From Gallintestinimicrobium propionicum (GTDB taxonomy: Bacteria; Bacillota; Clostridia; Lachnospirales; Lachnospiraceae): a stretch of DNA of 64,000 nucleotides. The notes beneath the pieces are model-generated. The model made no database searches. It was not told the DNA's origin and worked only from the letters and a program-made list of their open reading frames with translations. The stretch is taken from positions 128,724 to 192,723 of the forward strand of contig NZ_JAOQJY010000006.1 in assembly GCF_025567525.1 (NCBI RefSeq), in the 5' to 3' direction. Numbering within the stretch: the first letter of the stretch is position 1; every line of letters starts with the position of its first letter. Both the position numbers and the translations under genes were made by a program. This document shows positions 42,781 to 50,505 of this stretch, in pieces.

Positions 42781-43218
42781 CTATACCCCCAGCAGTCGTT
42801 TGAGCTCGCCGACATACTGCCGGGAAATGATCACTTTTTCGCTGTTTTCCAACGTGGCCTCGAACCGTCCCGATACAGATGGGTGGACATATTGAATCTT
42901 GTCTGCGTTCAGGATCATGGATTTACTGCATCGAAAAAACATAGAGCCTCGACATGTTTCTTCAAATTCATACAGCTTTTGCTTGCACTTAAATACTGTT
43001 TTTTCACAATACAGGAAAGAACACCCCTCTACGACCTCAAAATAGTAAACATCGCTGAGCTTCAGCCGATAAACTTTTTCGTCAGCAAAAGCGCTGATTG
43101 AAATTTCTCCGGTCGTAACCGCTCGGATCGCTTCCACCCATTTCTCCTGCGTGTCATAGCAGCGAACGATCACTTCTTCTTCCTTTTCACCGGGAATCAA
43201 CTCCACAGACAGCTTCAT
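42781..43218 (-). CDS. LytTR-type DNA-binding regulator without receiver domain
   Basis: A 145-residue protein whose C-terminal half is a LytTR domain (VYRLKLSDVYYFEVVEGCSFLY ... RCSKSMILNADKIQYV ... RFEATLENSEKVIISRQY). There is no response-regulator receiver domain, so it is not part of a histidine-kinase pair; control is expected through the neighbouring DUF3021 membrane protein. It heads the operon with the ABC transporter. Two TAAGTTG boxes exactly 21 bases apart (43287-43314) upstream are a plausible LytTR site. Confidence 0.9.
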   Translation of the reverse strand: MKLSVELIPGEKEEEVIVRCYDTQEKWVEAIRAVTTGEISISAFADEKVYRLKLSDVYYFEVVEGCSFLYCEKTVFKCKQKLYEFEETCRGSMFFRCSKSMILNADKIQYVHPSVSGRFEATLENSEKVIISRQYVGELKRLLGV

Positions 43219-43245
43219 GTCCCCACCTCCCTTCAGTTCTACGAT

Positions 43246-43314
43246 ACTATATCACAGCTTGTTTCTCATATCTACATTGGGGACTGTAAGTTGTAAAAAT
43301 CAGAGGATAAGTTG
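43246..43314 (-). promoter_or_regulatory. Promoter region and putative LytTR direct repeats
   Basis: A -10 TATAGT lies at 43246-43251 with no recognisable -35. Upstream, TAAGTTG occurs at 43287-43293 and 43308-43314 (plus strand), a 21-base period. This is the spacing of LytTR-family sites such as AgrA boxes. A weak -35 fits an activator-dependent promoter. Confidence 0.6.
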
Positions 43315-43339
43315 CATCATACATCCACAAGAGAGGAAA

Positions 43340-43380
43340 CAATAGAATGCACGCTCTGCGAGCATTCTATTGTCATGAAT
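43340..43380 (+). repeat. Family-1 palindrome, copy 5 (consensus)
   Basis: Identical over 41 bases to 39791-39831. The two copies bracket the whole LytTR-ABC operon in the same orientation. Confidence 0.9.
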
Positions 43381-43484
43381 CAAAGTAAACTGCCGTGTCT
43401 TGCTTTCAGCAGACACGGCAGTTTGTCAGGAGCATCCTATCTTTTTCGGGGTTTGGATTTTCGTAATTCTGCAAACGGGATTTT

Positions 43485-43910
43485 CTATTTCTTTTTCCAC
43501 ACCATTACATAATCTCTTTCTCCAGTAGCTTCATCCAATCCATCGCTCTGGATCTCAAAACCTTCCCTCTTGTAAAAAGAGATTGCCCGTGTATTTTTCC
43601 GATACACATTTAAGCGTAATTCGTTTCTTTTGTCTTTTGTATCATTCAGCAGAATTTTACCGATACCCTGAGACTGCATTTTATCAGAAACAAAAATTCC
43701 CTCGATATAATCGTTGTTCAGCCCTATAAACCCCTGGATTTTCTGATCACTTTCATAGACATAGACTTCCGCCTGTAACAGCATTTCTTTTACCAATTCA
43801 AAATTACGTTTCCAATATTGAGCAGAAATAAAATCATGTGCTTTTAAATTCGTATCTAACCATATATCGGCAACCCTGTCTATATCTGCTTTTTGTAATT
43901 TTCTGACCAT
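43485..43910 (-). CDS. YjaB-like GNAT acetyltransferase
   Basis: A 141-residue GNAT protein. The order matches E. coli YjaB: VADIWLDTNLKAHDFISAQYW, GFIGLNNDYIEGIFVSDKMQSQGIGKILL (acetyl-CoA loop QSQGIG), LRLNVYRKNTRAISFYKREGFEI. The acceptor is unknown. It starts at ATG 43910 and is separated from neighbours by intergenic DNA on both sides. Confidence 0.88.
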   Translation of the reverse strand: MVRKLQKADIDRVADIWLDTNLKAHDFISAQYWKRNFELVKEMLLQAEVYVYESDQKIQGFIGLNNDYIEGIFVSDKMQSQGIGKILLNDTKDKRNELRLNVYRKNTRAISFYKREGFEIQSDGLDEATGERDYVMVWKKK

Positions 43911-43989
43911 AATCTATATTCCTCTCAAACGCAACTTCGTCAAACCAAAGTTCACAATACCTGCAAGCTTGTTCCACCCTATCTTATCC

Positions 43990-44030
43990 CCAGCTCGTCC
44001 AGTGCTTTCTCCCAATAGGAGTCCGCAATA
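43990..44030 (-). pseudogene. Out-of-frame tail after the DUF3592 gene
   Basis: Directly after the DUF3592 stop, a different frame continues LYQDPWYNIADSYWEKALDELGIR and then stops. The well-formed tail suggests either a frameshift at the end of the DUF3592 gene or a leftover piece of another gene. Confidence 0.4.
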
Positions 44031-44501
44031 TTATACCAGGGGTCCTGATACAAACCAAAGGATTCCTACCATAATGACTGCAAGGCACAGACACACTGCT
44101 CCCACTCCGATAAACACCTTTTGAATACACGACGTTTTTTCAGTCGGGCAATAAAATTCCTCAATGTGGTCAGGATTGACAAAAAGCTCCACCGCCTGTC
44201 CTACTTCCACTTCCAGTTTCGCGGTTCCGATAAATGCTTTTGCTCTCTGTGTCACACCTCCAACGGTGTATTCATAAATCGGAAACCACGATTTTAACGC
44301 CGCCTCTCCACTGGCAGAAAAATCATCCACACCCACTCTTTCTCTTCGCAGATCCACTACGGTTGCAGTGATCGGCAAAGTGCAGATATTTCTTTTTTTC
44401 CGTCCTCTTACATGCAATCCGATGCCGATGCAAAGAAACGTAACTCCGAGTATACCCCATACCAGTATAAAAAATAAGAATATTAGTGTTGTTGTTTCCA
44501 T
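44031..44501 (-). CDS. DUF3592 membrane protein
   Basis: A 156-residue protein with a membrane segment at each end (about 5-28 and 127-150) and a soluble middle with the DUF3592 pattern: ITATVVDLRRE, WFPIYEYTVGGVTQRAKAF and VELFVNPDHIEEFYC. No function is known for the family. It starts at ATG 44501. The last residues (GPLV) may be altered by a frameshift, since a longer reading continues in the next frame. Confidence 0.75.
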   Translation of the reverse strand: METTTLIFLFFILVWGILGVTFLCIGIGLHVRGRKKRNICTLPITATVVDLRRERVGVDDFSASGEAALKSWFPIYEYTVGGVTQRAKAFIGTAKLEVEVGQAVELFVNPDHIEEFYCPTEKTSCIQKVFIGVGAVCLCLAVIMVGILWFVSGPLV

Positions 44502-44635
44502 TCTGTCACTCCCAGTTCATCGAATTGTGTAAATGCCTCTGTCCGTTCTGTTTCCACTCCACACAAAGCGCCTGAACTTAATTGTAGCATAGAAAGAAGC
44601 TTCTTCGCAAATACAAATCCGGCATTGCATTTTCC

Positions 44636-46006
44636 TTATTCCAAATTTTCCACCTTGTTCTTTTTGACTTTCTTTAACAGGGCATATCCCACCAGGCAGG
44701 CAGCAAGCTCTGTGATCGGAAACGCCCACCAGATCAGCGAAACGTCTGCCTGTCCGTTTCTGACAAACACGGAAAAAATACCAGCCAGCGGCAATAGGAT
44801 CACAAACTGTCTGAGCAGAGAAATCACCAGGGACTCTGCACCGCTTTCCAGTGCCTGGTAGATTCCCTGATATGCCACATTGATTCCCGCAAAGAGAAAG
44901 CTGATCGAAATTATCCGCATCGCCCCAATGAAATACTCTCTCGACTGTCCGGCATTGAACAGTGAAGCAAACGCGTCCGGGAAAATTTCCGTAATTGCTG
45001 TTCCGATTACCATAAGCACAGCCGTATAAATCAGACCATATTTCATTCCGTCCTGAACCCTCTTTTTGCTTCCCATTCCATATGCAAATGCTATGATCGG
45101 CGTGATCGCGTCCCTCAGTCCGAAAGCCAGAAACAGCACAAACTGCTGGACTTTATAAAACAGTCCGTATGCGGTCTGGGCGGAAGGATTGAATTTTAAA
45201 ATCAGGTTCATCACATAAACCATGACAGACATCAGTGCCTGTGCAAGGATTGCCGGAAGCCCGATTGCATAGATCTCTTTTATAATTCCAATGTCCGGTT
45301 TCAGATATTTTACGCCATGCTCGAATTCTTTATTGAATTTTATGTGGAAGAAGAACAGCAATGCCGCAGATGCCACCTGTCCGATCACCGTCGCGTATGC
45401 AGCGCCCTGTACTCCCATTTCCGGAACGGGTCCGATTCCGTAAATCATAATCGGATCGAGGATGATATTTATTACCGCACCCACAACCTGACCGATGGTG
45501 GAATAGAGTGAACGTCCCGTCGCCTGCAGCAGTTTTTCAAAGATGGAAAAGAAAATAATTCCAAACGAAATCACGCAGCAGATGCTCAGATAATCCGTTC
45601 CCATCGAAATAACTTCCGGGTCAATGGTCTGGGAAGAAATATACGTTTTTCCCCCAAATATCCCAAACAACAGGCACACCGCATAGATCACCGCGCCCAA
45701 AAACAGACTGTTCCCGGCGACCTTCGCCGCCTTTTTGGAGTTTCCTTGCCCAAGGGTCAATGCGAGAAGGGCATTGGTTCCAACACCGGTACCGATTCCG
45801 ACTGCCACCATCAGCATCTGAACCGGAAATACGAGTGTCAGCGCATTTAACGCCGCTTCGCTCCCGGATTTCATATTTCCGACAAAAGCGCTGTCCACAA
45901 TGTTGTAAACCGCCTGCAATGCCATCGATAAAATCATCGGAATTCCCATCTGAATCATGAGCTTATTGACCGGCATTTCTTTCATTTTGTTGCTTTCCGC
46001 TTTCAT
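44636..46006 (-). CDS. MATE-family efflux transporter
   Basis: A 456-residue Na+- or H+-coupled multidrug efflux protein of the MATE family (DinF/NorM branch), with twelve predicted helices and the typical start MPVNKLMIQMGIPMILSMALQAVYNIVDSAFVG. The start at ATG 46006 has AGGAGG upstream; the frame opens at 46045 inside the leader hairpin. It has its own promoter and a hairpin-T-run right at the transcript start (see 46029-46074), which suggests attenuation. Substrates are unknown. Confidence 0.93.
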   Translation of the reverse strand: MKAESNKMKEMPVNKLMIQMGIPMILSMALQAVYNIVDSAFVGNMKSGSEAALNALTLVFPVQMLMVAVGIGTGVGTNALLALTLGQGNSKKAAKVAGNSLFLGAVIYAVCLLFGIFGGKTYISSQTIDPEVISMGTDYLSICCVISFGIIFFSIFEKLLQATGRSLYSTIGQVVGAVINIILDPIMIYGIGPVPEMGVQGAAYATVIGQVASAALLFFFHIKFNKEFEHGVKYLKPDIGIIKEIYAIGLPAILAQALMSVMVYVMNLILKFNPSAQTAYGLFYKVQQFVLFLAFGLRDAITPIIAFAYGMGSKKRVQDGMKYGLIYTAVLMVIGTAITEIFPDAFASLFNAGQSREYFIGAMRIISISFLFAGINVAYQGIYQALESGAESLVISLLRQFVILLPLAGIFSVFVRNGQADVSLIWWAFPITELAACLVGYALLKKVKKNKVENLE

Positions 46007-46028
46007 AAGTTTCCTCCTTTTTTCGCAC

Positions 46029-46074
46029 AAAAAAACGAGCAGCAAAACTGGATTTACGCAATTTTGCTACTCGT
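46029..46074 (-). terminator. Hairpin and T-run in the MATE leader
   Basis: A 15-base stem (46060-46074 with 46035-46049, one wobble, one mismatch) is followed by seven T, ending about 22 bases before the MATE start. It begins within about three bases of the predicted start of transcription, so it is either an attenuator of MATE or the terminator of the upstream NlpC/P60 gene, or both. Confidence 0.8.
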
Positions 46075-46083
46075 TCGTAAGTT

Positions 46084-46112
46084 ATTATATTTCTGATTTT
46101 TGAAAAAGTCAA
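46084..46112 (-). promoter_or_regulatory. Promoter of the MATE gene
   Basis: TTGACT (46107-46112), 17-base spacer, TATAAT (46084-46089). Confidence 0.82.
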
Positions 46113-46174
46113 ACAAAAATCTTTTACCAGACACCTTCAGGAAATCTTTTTGCGGTAATACAGATTTCTCCATT

Positions 46175-47215
46175 TTAAAAAATGCTTCCAGCTGCACACA
46201 GACTGTTTTTCAAATCTTCCCGATATCCCGGCTCGCCCTCCCACAGGGAATTGACGGTCACACAGCTGCTTTCGGGATGTCCGGTCGCATGGATGATCTT
46301 TCCATTTCCCAGATAAATCGCCACATGTCCCGGAAAAAAGAGCAAATCACCCGGTTTGGCCTGTTCTATCGGGATTTCATGAACCGGATAGCCTTCTTTG
46401 ATCGCTGCATCCCGCCAGATCAGGATCCCATTTCGGAAATAGCTCATAAACGCAAGACCGGAGCAGTCAATTCCACATGCTGTTTTCCCGCCCCAGCGGT
46501 ACTGCGTCCCGAGATAGGAATACGCAGTCTGCACGATGCTTTCCCGGAAAGCTTCTTCCAACCTGAGTGCGTCTGCATCCTCTTGTTCTTTCGGCTCCGA
46601 CTGTGATACTGCGTCTATACGCTCCGTCAGAACCGTCGGCCGCTGCGTCACCCATTTTCTCCACTGCTCCTGTCCCTGGCACGGCTCCAGAAAACGGCTC
46701 CGCATATATCCATCCCTAAGACCGCCCATTCCATCCGGTAAAAAGACGCGTCGCCAGCCCGGCTGCAGCAGGCGGGCTGCAGCGCTACTATCGCCTAAAG
46801 CCGAATCCTTCTCTGCCCAAATCAGACTCCCGGCATACAGTGTCGTGATACGCCTTGCCTGTACCCGTTCCGCTTCCAGCACGTCTGCAATATTCTGGCA
46901 AACCTGAAAAAGCTGCATGGCACAACCGGAGTTTTGTGCATCATAGCATACACCTGCACCTCCTACACTTTCCAGGGGCACATACTCTTCTGCCGCAATC
47001 CATCCCTCATATCCATAATGCGTCCGGATTTTATAAAAAGCGTTATTCTCTTCCAAAACCTCGTACTGCCATCCAAAGAGAATTTCATCTGCAACACCGC
47101 CATTTTCCGGCACGCCCGTAGGCTCTATGCCAACAGCCGTACCACACGCTGCATATGCAGGCGTTTCATACAACGTTATTACCGGTTTCTGGCAAATTCC
47201 AGGCTTTCGCAACAT
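46175..47215 (-). CDS. NlpC/P60-family cell wall peptidase with SH3-like region
   Basis: A 346-residue protein. The C-terminal NlpC/P60 domain (about 220-340) has all catalytic blocks: Cys in GIDCSGLAFMSYF, His in PGHVAIYLGNG, and the third polar residue in IIHATGH. The N-terminal part (residues 10-80; ALYETP-like, YEGWIAAEEYVPL) looks like a bacterial SH3 domain, a layout seen in gamma-D-glutamyl-diamino acid endopeptidases such as YkfC. There is no signal peptide, which fits YkfC-type cytoplasmic recycling of cell wall peptides. Confidence 0.87.
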   Translation of the reverse strand: MLRKPGICQKPVITLYETPAYAACGTAVGIEPTGVPENGGVADEILFGWQYEVLEENNAFYKIRTHYGYEGWIAAEEYVPLESVGGAGVCYDAQNSGCAMQLFQVCQNIADVLEAERVQARRITTLYAGSLIWAEKDSALGDSSAAARLLQPGWRRVFLPDGMGGLRDGYMRSRFLEPCQGQEQWRKWVTQRPTVLTERIDAVSQSEPKEQEDADALRLEEAFRESIVQTAYSYLGTQYRWGGKTACGIDCSGLAFMSYFRNGILIWRDAAIKEGYPVHEIPIEQAKPGDLLFFPGHVAIYLGNGKIIHATGHPESSCVTVNSLWEGEPGYREDLKNSLCAAGSIF

Positions 47216-47383
47216 TTCCTTTTCCCTCTTCTTTCTGCTTCATCGAAAAAACAAATACGATAATACAATACAAAATTTATGCAATTCAGGCTTCCGGTAT
47301 ACGGAAAGTCTGTATGCATCCGTCAACCTATCTGTGCGCATGCGGACGATGGCTGCACAGCATCGCTTTCTGCGCAATGCATC

Positions 47384-47418
47384 AAAAGAAGCTGCTGCAC
47401 ATTCGCACAACAGCTTCT
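47384..47418 (-). terminator. Terminator of the mannosidase gene
   Basis: AGAAGCTG/CAGCTTCT arms (with inner TTG/CAG pairing) are followed by TTTT on the minus strand. No gene lies in the 228-base gap. Confidence 0.7.
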
Positions 47419-47443
47419 CCCATTTTTTGCAATAGAATATTTT

Positions 47444-50164
47444 TTATCTCATTCCAACTGTTACGATTTCAAAGCCTCTGACAGGAATTTCATACCAGCC
47501 GTCTGCATTTGCAGTTTCGGGACGAACCTCTTCCTCCAGAATATTGGAGAAGTACAGGGTTTCAAAAGAAGCGTCCTTCTTGATACGCAGAACGGTGGGT
47601 TCGCCGGAGCAGTTGACAAAACGTGCCATCCGGTCAGTGCCTTCTGCTTTCTCCTTGAGGTTGGAGAACATCATGCGCTCGCCTTCCCAGGTCAGCCAGG
47701 ATTTCTCAGCCGGCAGGGTTCCTGCATGAACCTTGGTCTGTGCAACTGTATAAGGTACCTGGAACTGATATGCGCTTCTGAAGCTGTTGCTTTCAACCAG
47801 ATCTCCTGCAAAGAAGGTCATCTCGTACTCTGCAGTGATATGACGCAGCTGCTGGGACAGCTCGGTGGGGAATACGCCCCAGTCACCCAGCTCACCGACA
47901 CTACGCAGGATGGTAACTGCCAGTGCATTCTTTTCCTCCGGAAGGATTTCATACTCATACAGACCGATGTTTGCAATGAGCATGCCGCCCTTTTCATCGT
48001 TTAAGCCCACAAAGCTCTGCTGATGCTCGCACTTGCAGGGATTCTCCCACAGCTTGCTATGCTCGTTGGGACGGTTCACCACTTCAAATACGCTGTCTGC
48101 ATAGTGGTGTGTGCAGGAGATTCCGGTCGGTGCTACCACGCGAATTCTGTGATCCTTTGCAGTGTTATCGAACTCGGTTACAAACCTCACGCTGCGGCTG
48201 TCTTTTTCCAGAGTAATTGTGGTGTGCAGAACGATCTGTGTCGTCTCACTGCTTCTTTTGCAGGTACGCTTCATGAATTCTACAAGACCTTCCTGCTCTT
48301 CCTTTAACTGATCGTCTGCGGAAACCGGAACGGTCAGCACATTGGTCACTTCCACGCTTGCCGCAAAATCGGTATTTTCCACCAGCTTGATTTCTGCCTT
48401 TGTGCCCTTTGTCACAATTTCAGGATTTCCCTTCGGGCAGAAGTAGATGTATTCGTTGCCCGCATCCAGGGTATCTTCAAAATATCCAAGACCTTCGTAG
48501 GTCTTTCCGGTCTGCTTGTCCAGAACATTCAACGTACCGTCGTCGTTGATCGCAACCTTCAGGAATTCATTTTCCAGATGACGGTCATCGCTTGCGATGT
48601 TGCTGCCCTTTCCAGCTGTCCCAGCGGCTTCTGCAGGAACCAGCGCGTAGGTACGGTATCCCAGTGCAGGCAGTTTTTCTGCAAAAAGGGAAACCTTCAC
48701 CTGTCTTGCCATGTAAGGCTGACGGAACTTGTCATCCGGCAGGTCATAGCCGAATTTTACGTCTGCATCTTCTACCGTTGCTTTCTGTACATTGCCTTCA
48801 CTGTCCACAACAACGTACTCCGGCAGCTCCCATGCCTTCATATCGCGGCGTCCGTCCCAGAGCCACTTGTTGTAGTCACGCTTTGCATCCAATACGACTG
48901 TCACCTTACCGGTGCGCTCGTCGCCAGTGGTGTTGAACACAACAAACGGAACTGCGTTTTCGCCATATTTTTCAAATACAGAAGTATCTGTCAGGTCTGC
49001 AACATAAGCGGAAGCATCCTCGGAAAGGGTATGGGCGATCTCTGTGGAACGGTCGAAACGGACTTCGATTTCTTTGTTGACCTGATCCACGCTGCAGCCG
49101 CAAATGCTGTCGTGGGGATGGTTCTGCATCAGGATCTTCCATGCATAGTTGAAACGGTCATGGGGATATTCCTTACCGTTTTCTGCTGCAAATACAGCCA
49201 GAGGCTCGGATACGCGCTCCAGTGCAACCTCGTTTCTGCGGTTCTGGCGCTTTAAGGTTACATGGGAGGAACAGGTATTGACCAGCGTATACCAGCCGTC
49301 TGTCTCCTGGCTGGTCAGCTCGCCTTTTACGGTAGAAAGCTTTTCACCTGCCTCTGCCTGAACCTTCTTGACATAATCTTCGAAGTTAGAATGAACAAAC
49401 TCGATATCGGGATACAATCTGCGCGCGGTTTCAATTGCTGCAGAAAGATCCTTCTGAACCGGCTGATGGTCGCAGCCGTTCATGAACAGCAGCTCGTCTG
49501 TAGATGCGAACATCTCAGCCTTTGCAAGACGTTCCTCCCAGTATGCCTTTGCTTCTTTTTCATCCACCGGGATTTCCATACCGTTGCAGTACCAGTTTGC
49601 AAACAGGATACCAAGAAGCTTTGTGCCGTCGGGAGACTGCCACTGCATTTCAGAATAAGCGGATTCGTACTCGCCGCCTTCTTTTAATTCATTGTTAAAA
49701 CCAACCGGCTTTACGCCGCGGCCAAACGCAACAGCTTCCATGCCAGCCTGGGTCAGCAGCTGAGGCATCTGTCCCGCATTGCCGAATGCATCCGGGAAAT
49801 AGCCAACCTTTGTCAGATTGCCGTAGGCCTTTGCTTCACGAATACCGGTCTGAAGGTTTCTGACATTTGCTTCACCGCTGGTTAAAAACTCATCCTGCAG
49901 GATGTAGAAGGGACCTACACGGAAATGTCCCTCTCTGACATGTCTTAACAGCTCTTCTCTTTTTTCCGGACGGATTTCCAGATAGTCGTCCAGCACGATG
50001 GTCTGACCATCCAAGTGGAAGCTGTAAAAGCCGGGATCTTTGTCAAACAGTTCCATGTTGGTGTCGATCAGATCCAGCAGCTTCATTTTATGCCGCTCTA
50101 ACGGCAGATACCATTCTCTGTCCCAATGGGAATGGGAAATAATATGTACAGTCTTTTTCTTCAT
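47444..50164 (-). CDS. GH38 alpha-mannosidase
   Basis: A 906-residue glycoside hydrolase family 38 enzyme, close in layout to MngB/YbgG-type alpha-mannosidases that act on mannosyl-glycerate or small manno-oligosaccharides. Zinc and catalytic features: ISHSHWDREWY at the N-terminus, the nucleophile Asp in GYFPDAFGNAGQMPQLL, and QNHPHDSICGCSVDQV. No signal peptide, so it acts inside the cell on imported substrate. The start at ATG 50164 has GAGGGAG upstream. No transporter or PTS gene lies beside it, so the source of substrate is open. Confidence 0.94.
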   Translation of the reverse strand: MKKKTVHIISHSHWDREWYLPLERHKMKLLDLIDTNMELFDKDPGFYSFHLDGQTIVLDDYLEIRPEKREELLRHVREGHFRVGPFYILQDEFLTSGEANVRNLQTGIREAKAYGNLTKVGYFPDAFGNAGQMPQLLTQAGMEAVAFGRGVKPVGFNNELKEGGEYESAYSEMQWQSPDGTKLLGILFANWYCNGMEIPVDEKEAKAYWEERLAKAEMFASTDELLFMNGCDHQPVQKDLSAAIETARRLYPDIEFVHSNFEDYVKKVQAEAGEKLSTVKGELTSQETDGWYTLVNTCSSHVTLKRQNRRNEVALERVSEPLAVFAAENGKEYPHDRFNYAWKILMQNHPHDSICGCSVDQVNKEIEVRFDRSTEIAHTLSEDASAYVADLTDTSVFEKYGENAVPFVVFNTTGDERTGKVTVVLDAKRDYNKWLWDGRRDMKAWELPEYVVVDSEGNVQKATVEDADVKFGYDLPDDKFRQPYMARQVKVSLFAEKLPALGYRTYALVPAEAAGTAGKGSNIASDDRHLENEFLKVAINDDGTLNVLDKQTGKTYEGLGYFEDTLDAGNEYIYFCPKGNPEIVTKGTKAEIKLVENTDFAASVEVTNVLTVPVSADDQLKEEQEGLVEFMKRTCKRSSETTQIVLHTTITLEKDSRSVRFVTEFDNTAKDHRIRVVAPTGISCTHHYADSVFEVVNRPNEHSKLWENPCKCEHQQSFVGLNDEKGGMLIANIGLYEYEILPEEKNALAVTILRSVGELGDWGVFPTELSQQLRHITAEYEMTFFAGDLVESNSFRSAYQFQVPYTVAQTKVHAGTLPAEKSWLTWEGERMMFSNLKEKAEGTDRMARFVNCSGEPTVLRIKKDASFETLYFSNILEEEVRPETANADGWYEIPVRGFEIVTVGMR

Positions 50165-50274
50165 AGGTTTCTCCCTCTTTCCTGTCCGGCAATTCTCCGG
50201 AATCTCTGGTTTTATCATCCCCTATTCCATGAAAAAATGCAACACCCAAAATAGTTAGGTTATCTCTAAAAAAA

Positions 50275-50438
50275 TGTTACTGTTCACCCGCGCCATTCGC
50301 AAAACCGCGTCTTCGACGCTTTCCGCTGCTTTGCAGCTCTTTTTGCTCATAAAATGGCGCTCCCTTCGTACCCTTCTGCGTTCAGATTTTCGTGCAAGCA
50401 CGGAATCTGAACGCAGAAGGGTACGAGTGAACTGTAAC
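50275..50438 (+). repeat. Family-2 interspersed repeat, copy D (reference)
   Basis: Terminal inverted repeats GTTACTGTTCAC/GTGAACTGTAAC (one mismatch). Inside are CGCGCCATTCGC, CGACGCTTTCCGCTGC, TTTTTGCTCATAAAATGGCGC, then ACCCTTCTGCGTTCAGATT and its inverted copy AATCTGAACGCAGAAGGGT around CGTGCAAGCACG. The last 90 bases fold into one almost perfect hairpin. It lies in the mannosidase promoter gap. No gene in this stretch. Confidence 0.85.
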
Positions 50439-50454
50439 CCCAAAAAGCAAGAAC

Positions 50455-50494
50455 AGCCGCAGGGTGCAGCAAATCCATGCACCCTGCGGCTGTA
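50455..50494 (-). terminator. Terminator of ilvE
   Basis: AGCCGCAGGGTGCA/TGCACCCTGCGGCT, 14 bp, followed by a T-rich tail on the minus strand. Confidence 0.88.
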
Positions 50495-50505
50495 ATATAA
50501 ATCCG

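Noticed and set aside
39791..43380. CRISPR-like recurring palindromes
   Set aside because: Copies are kilobases apart with genes between them and no regular spacers; no cas gene is present.
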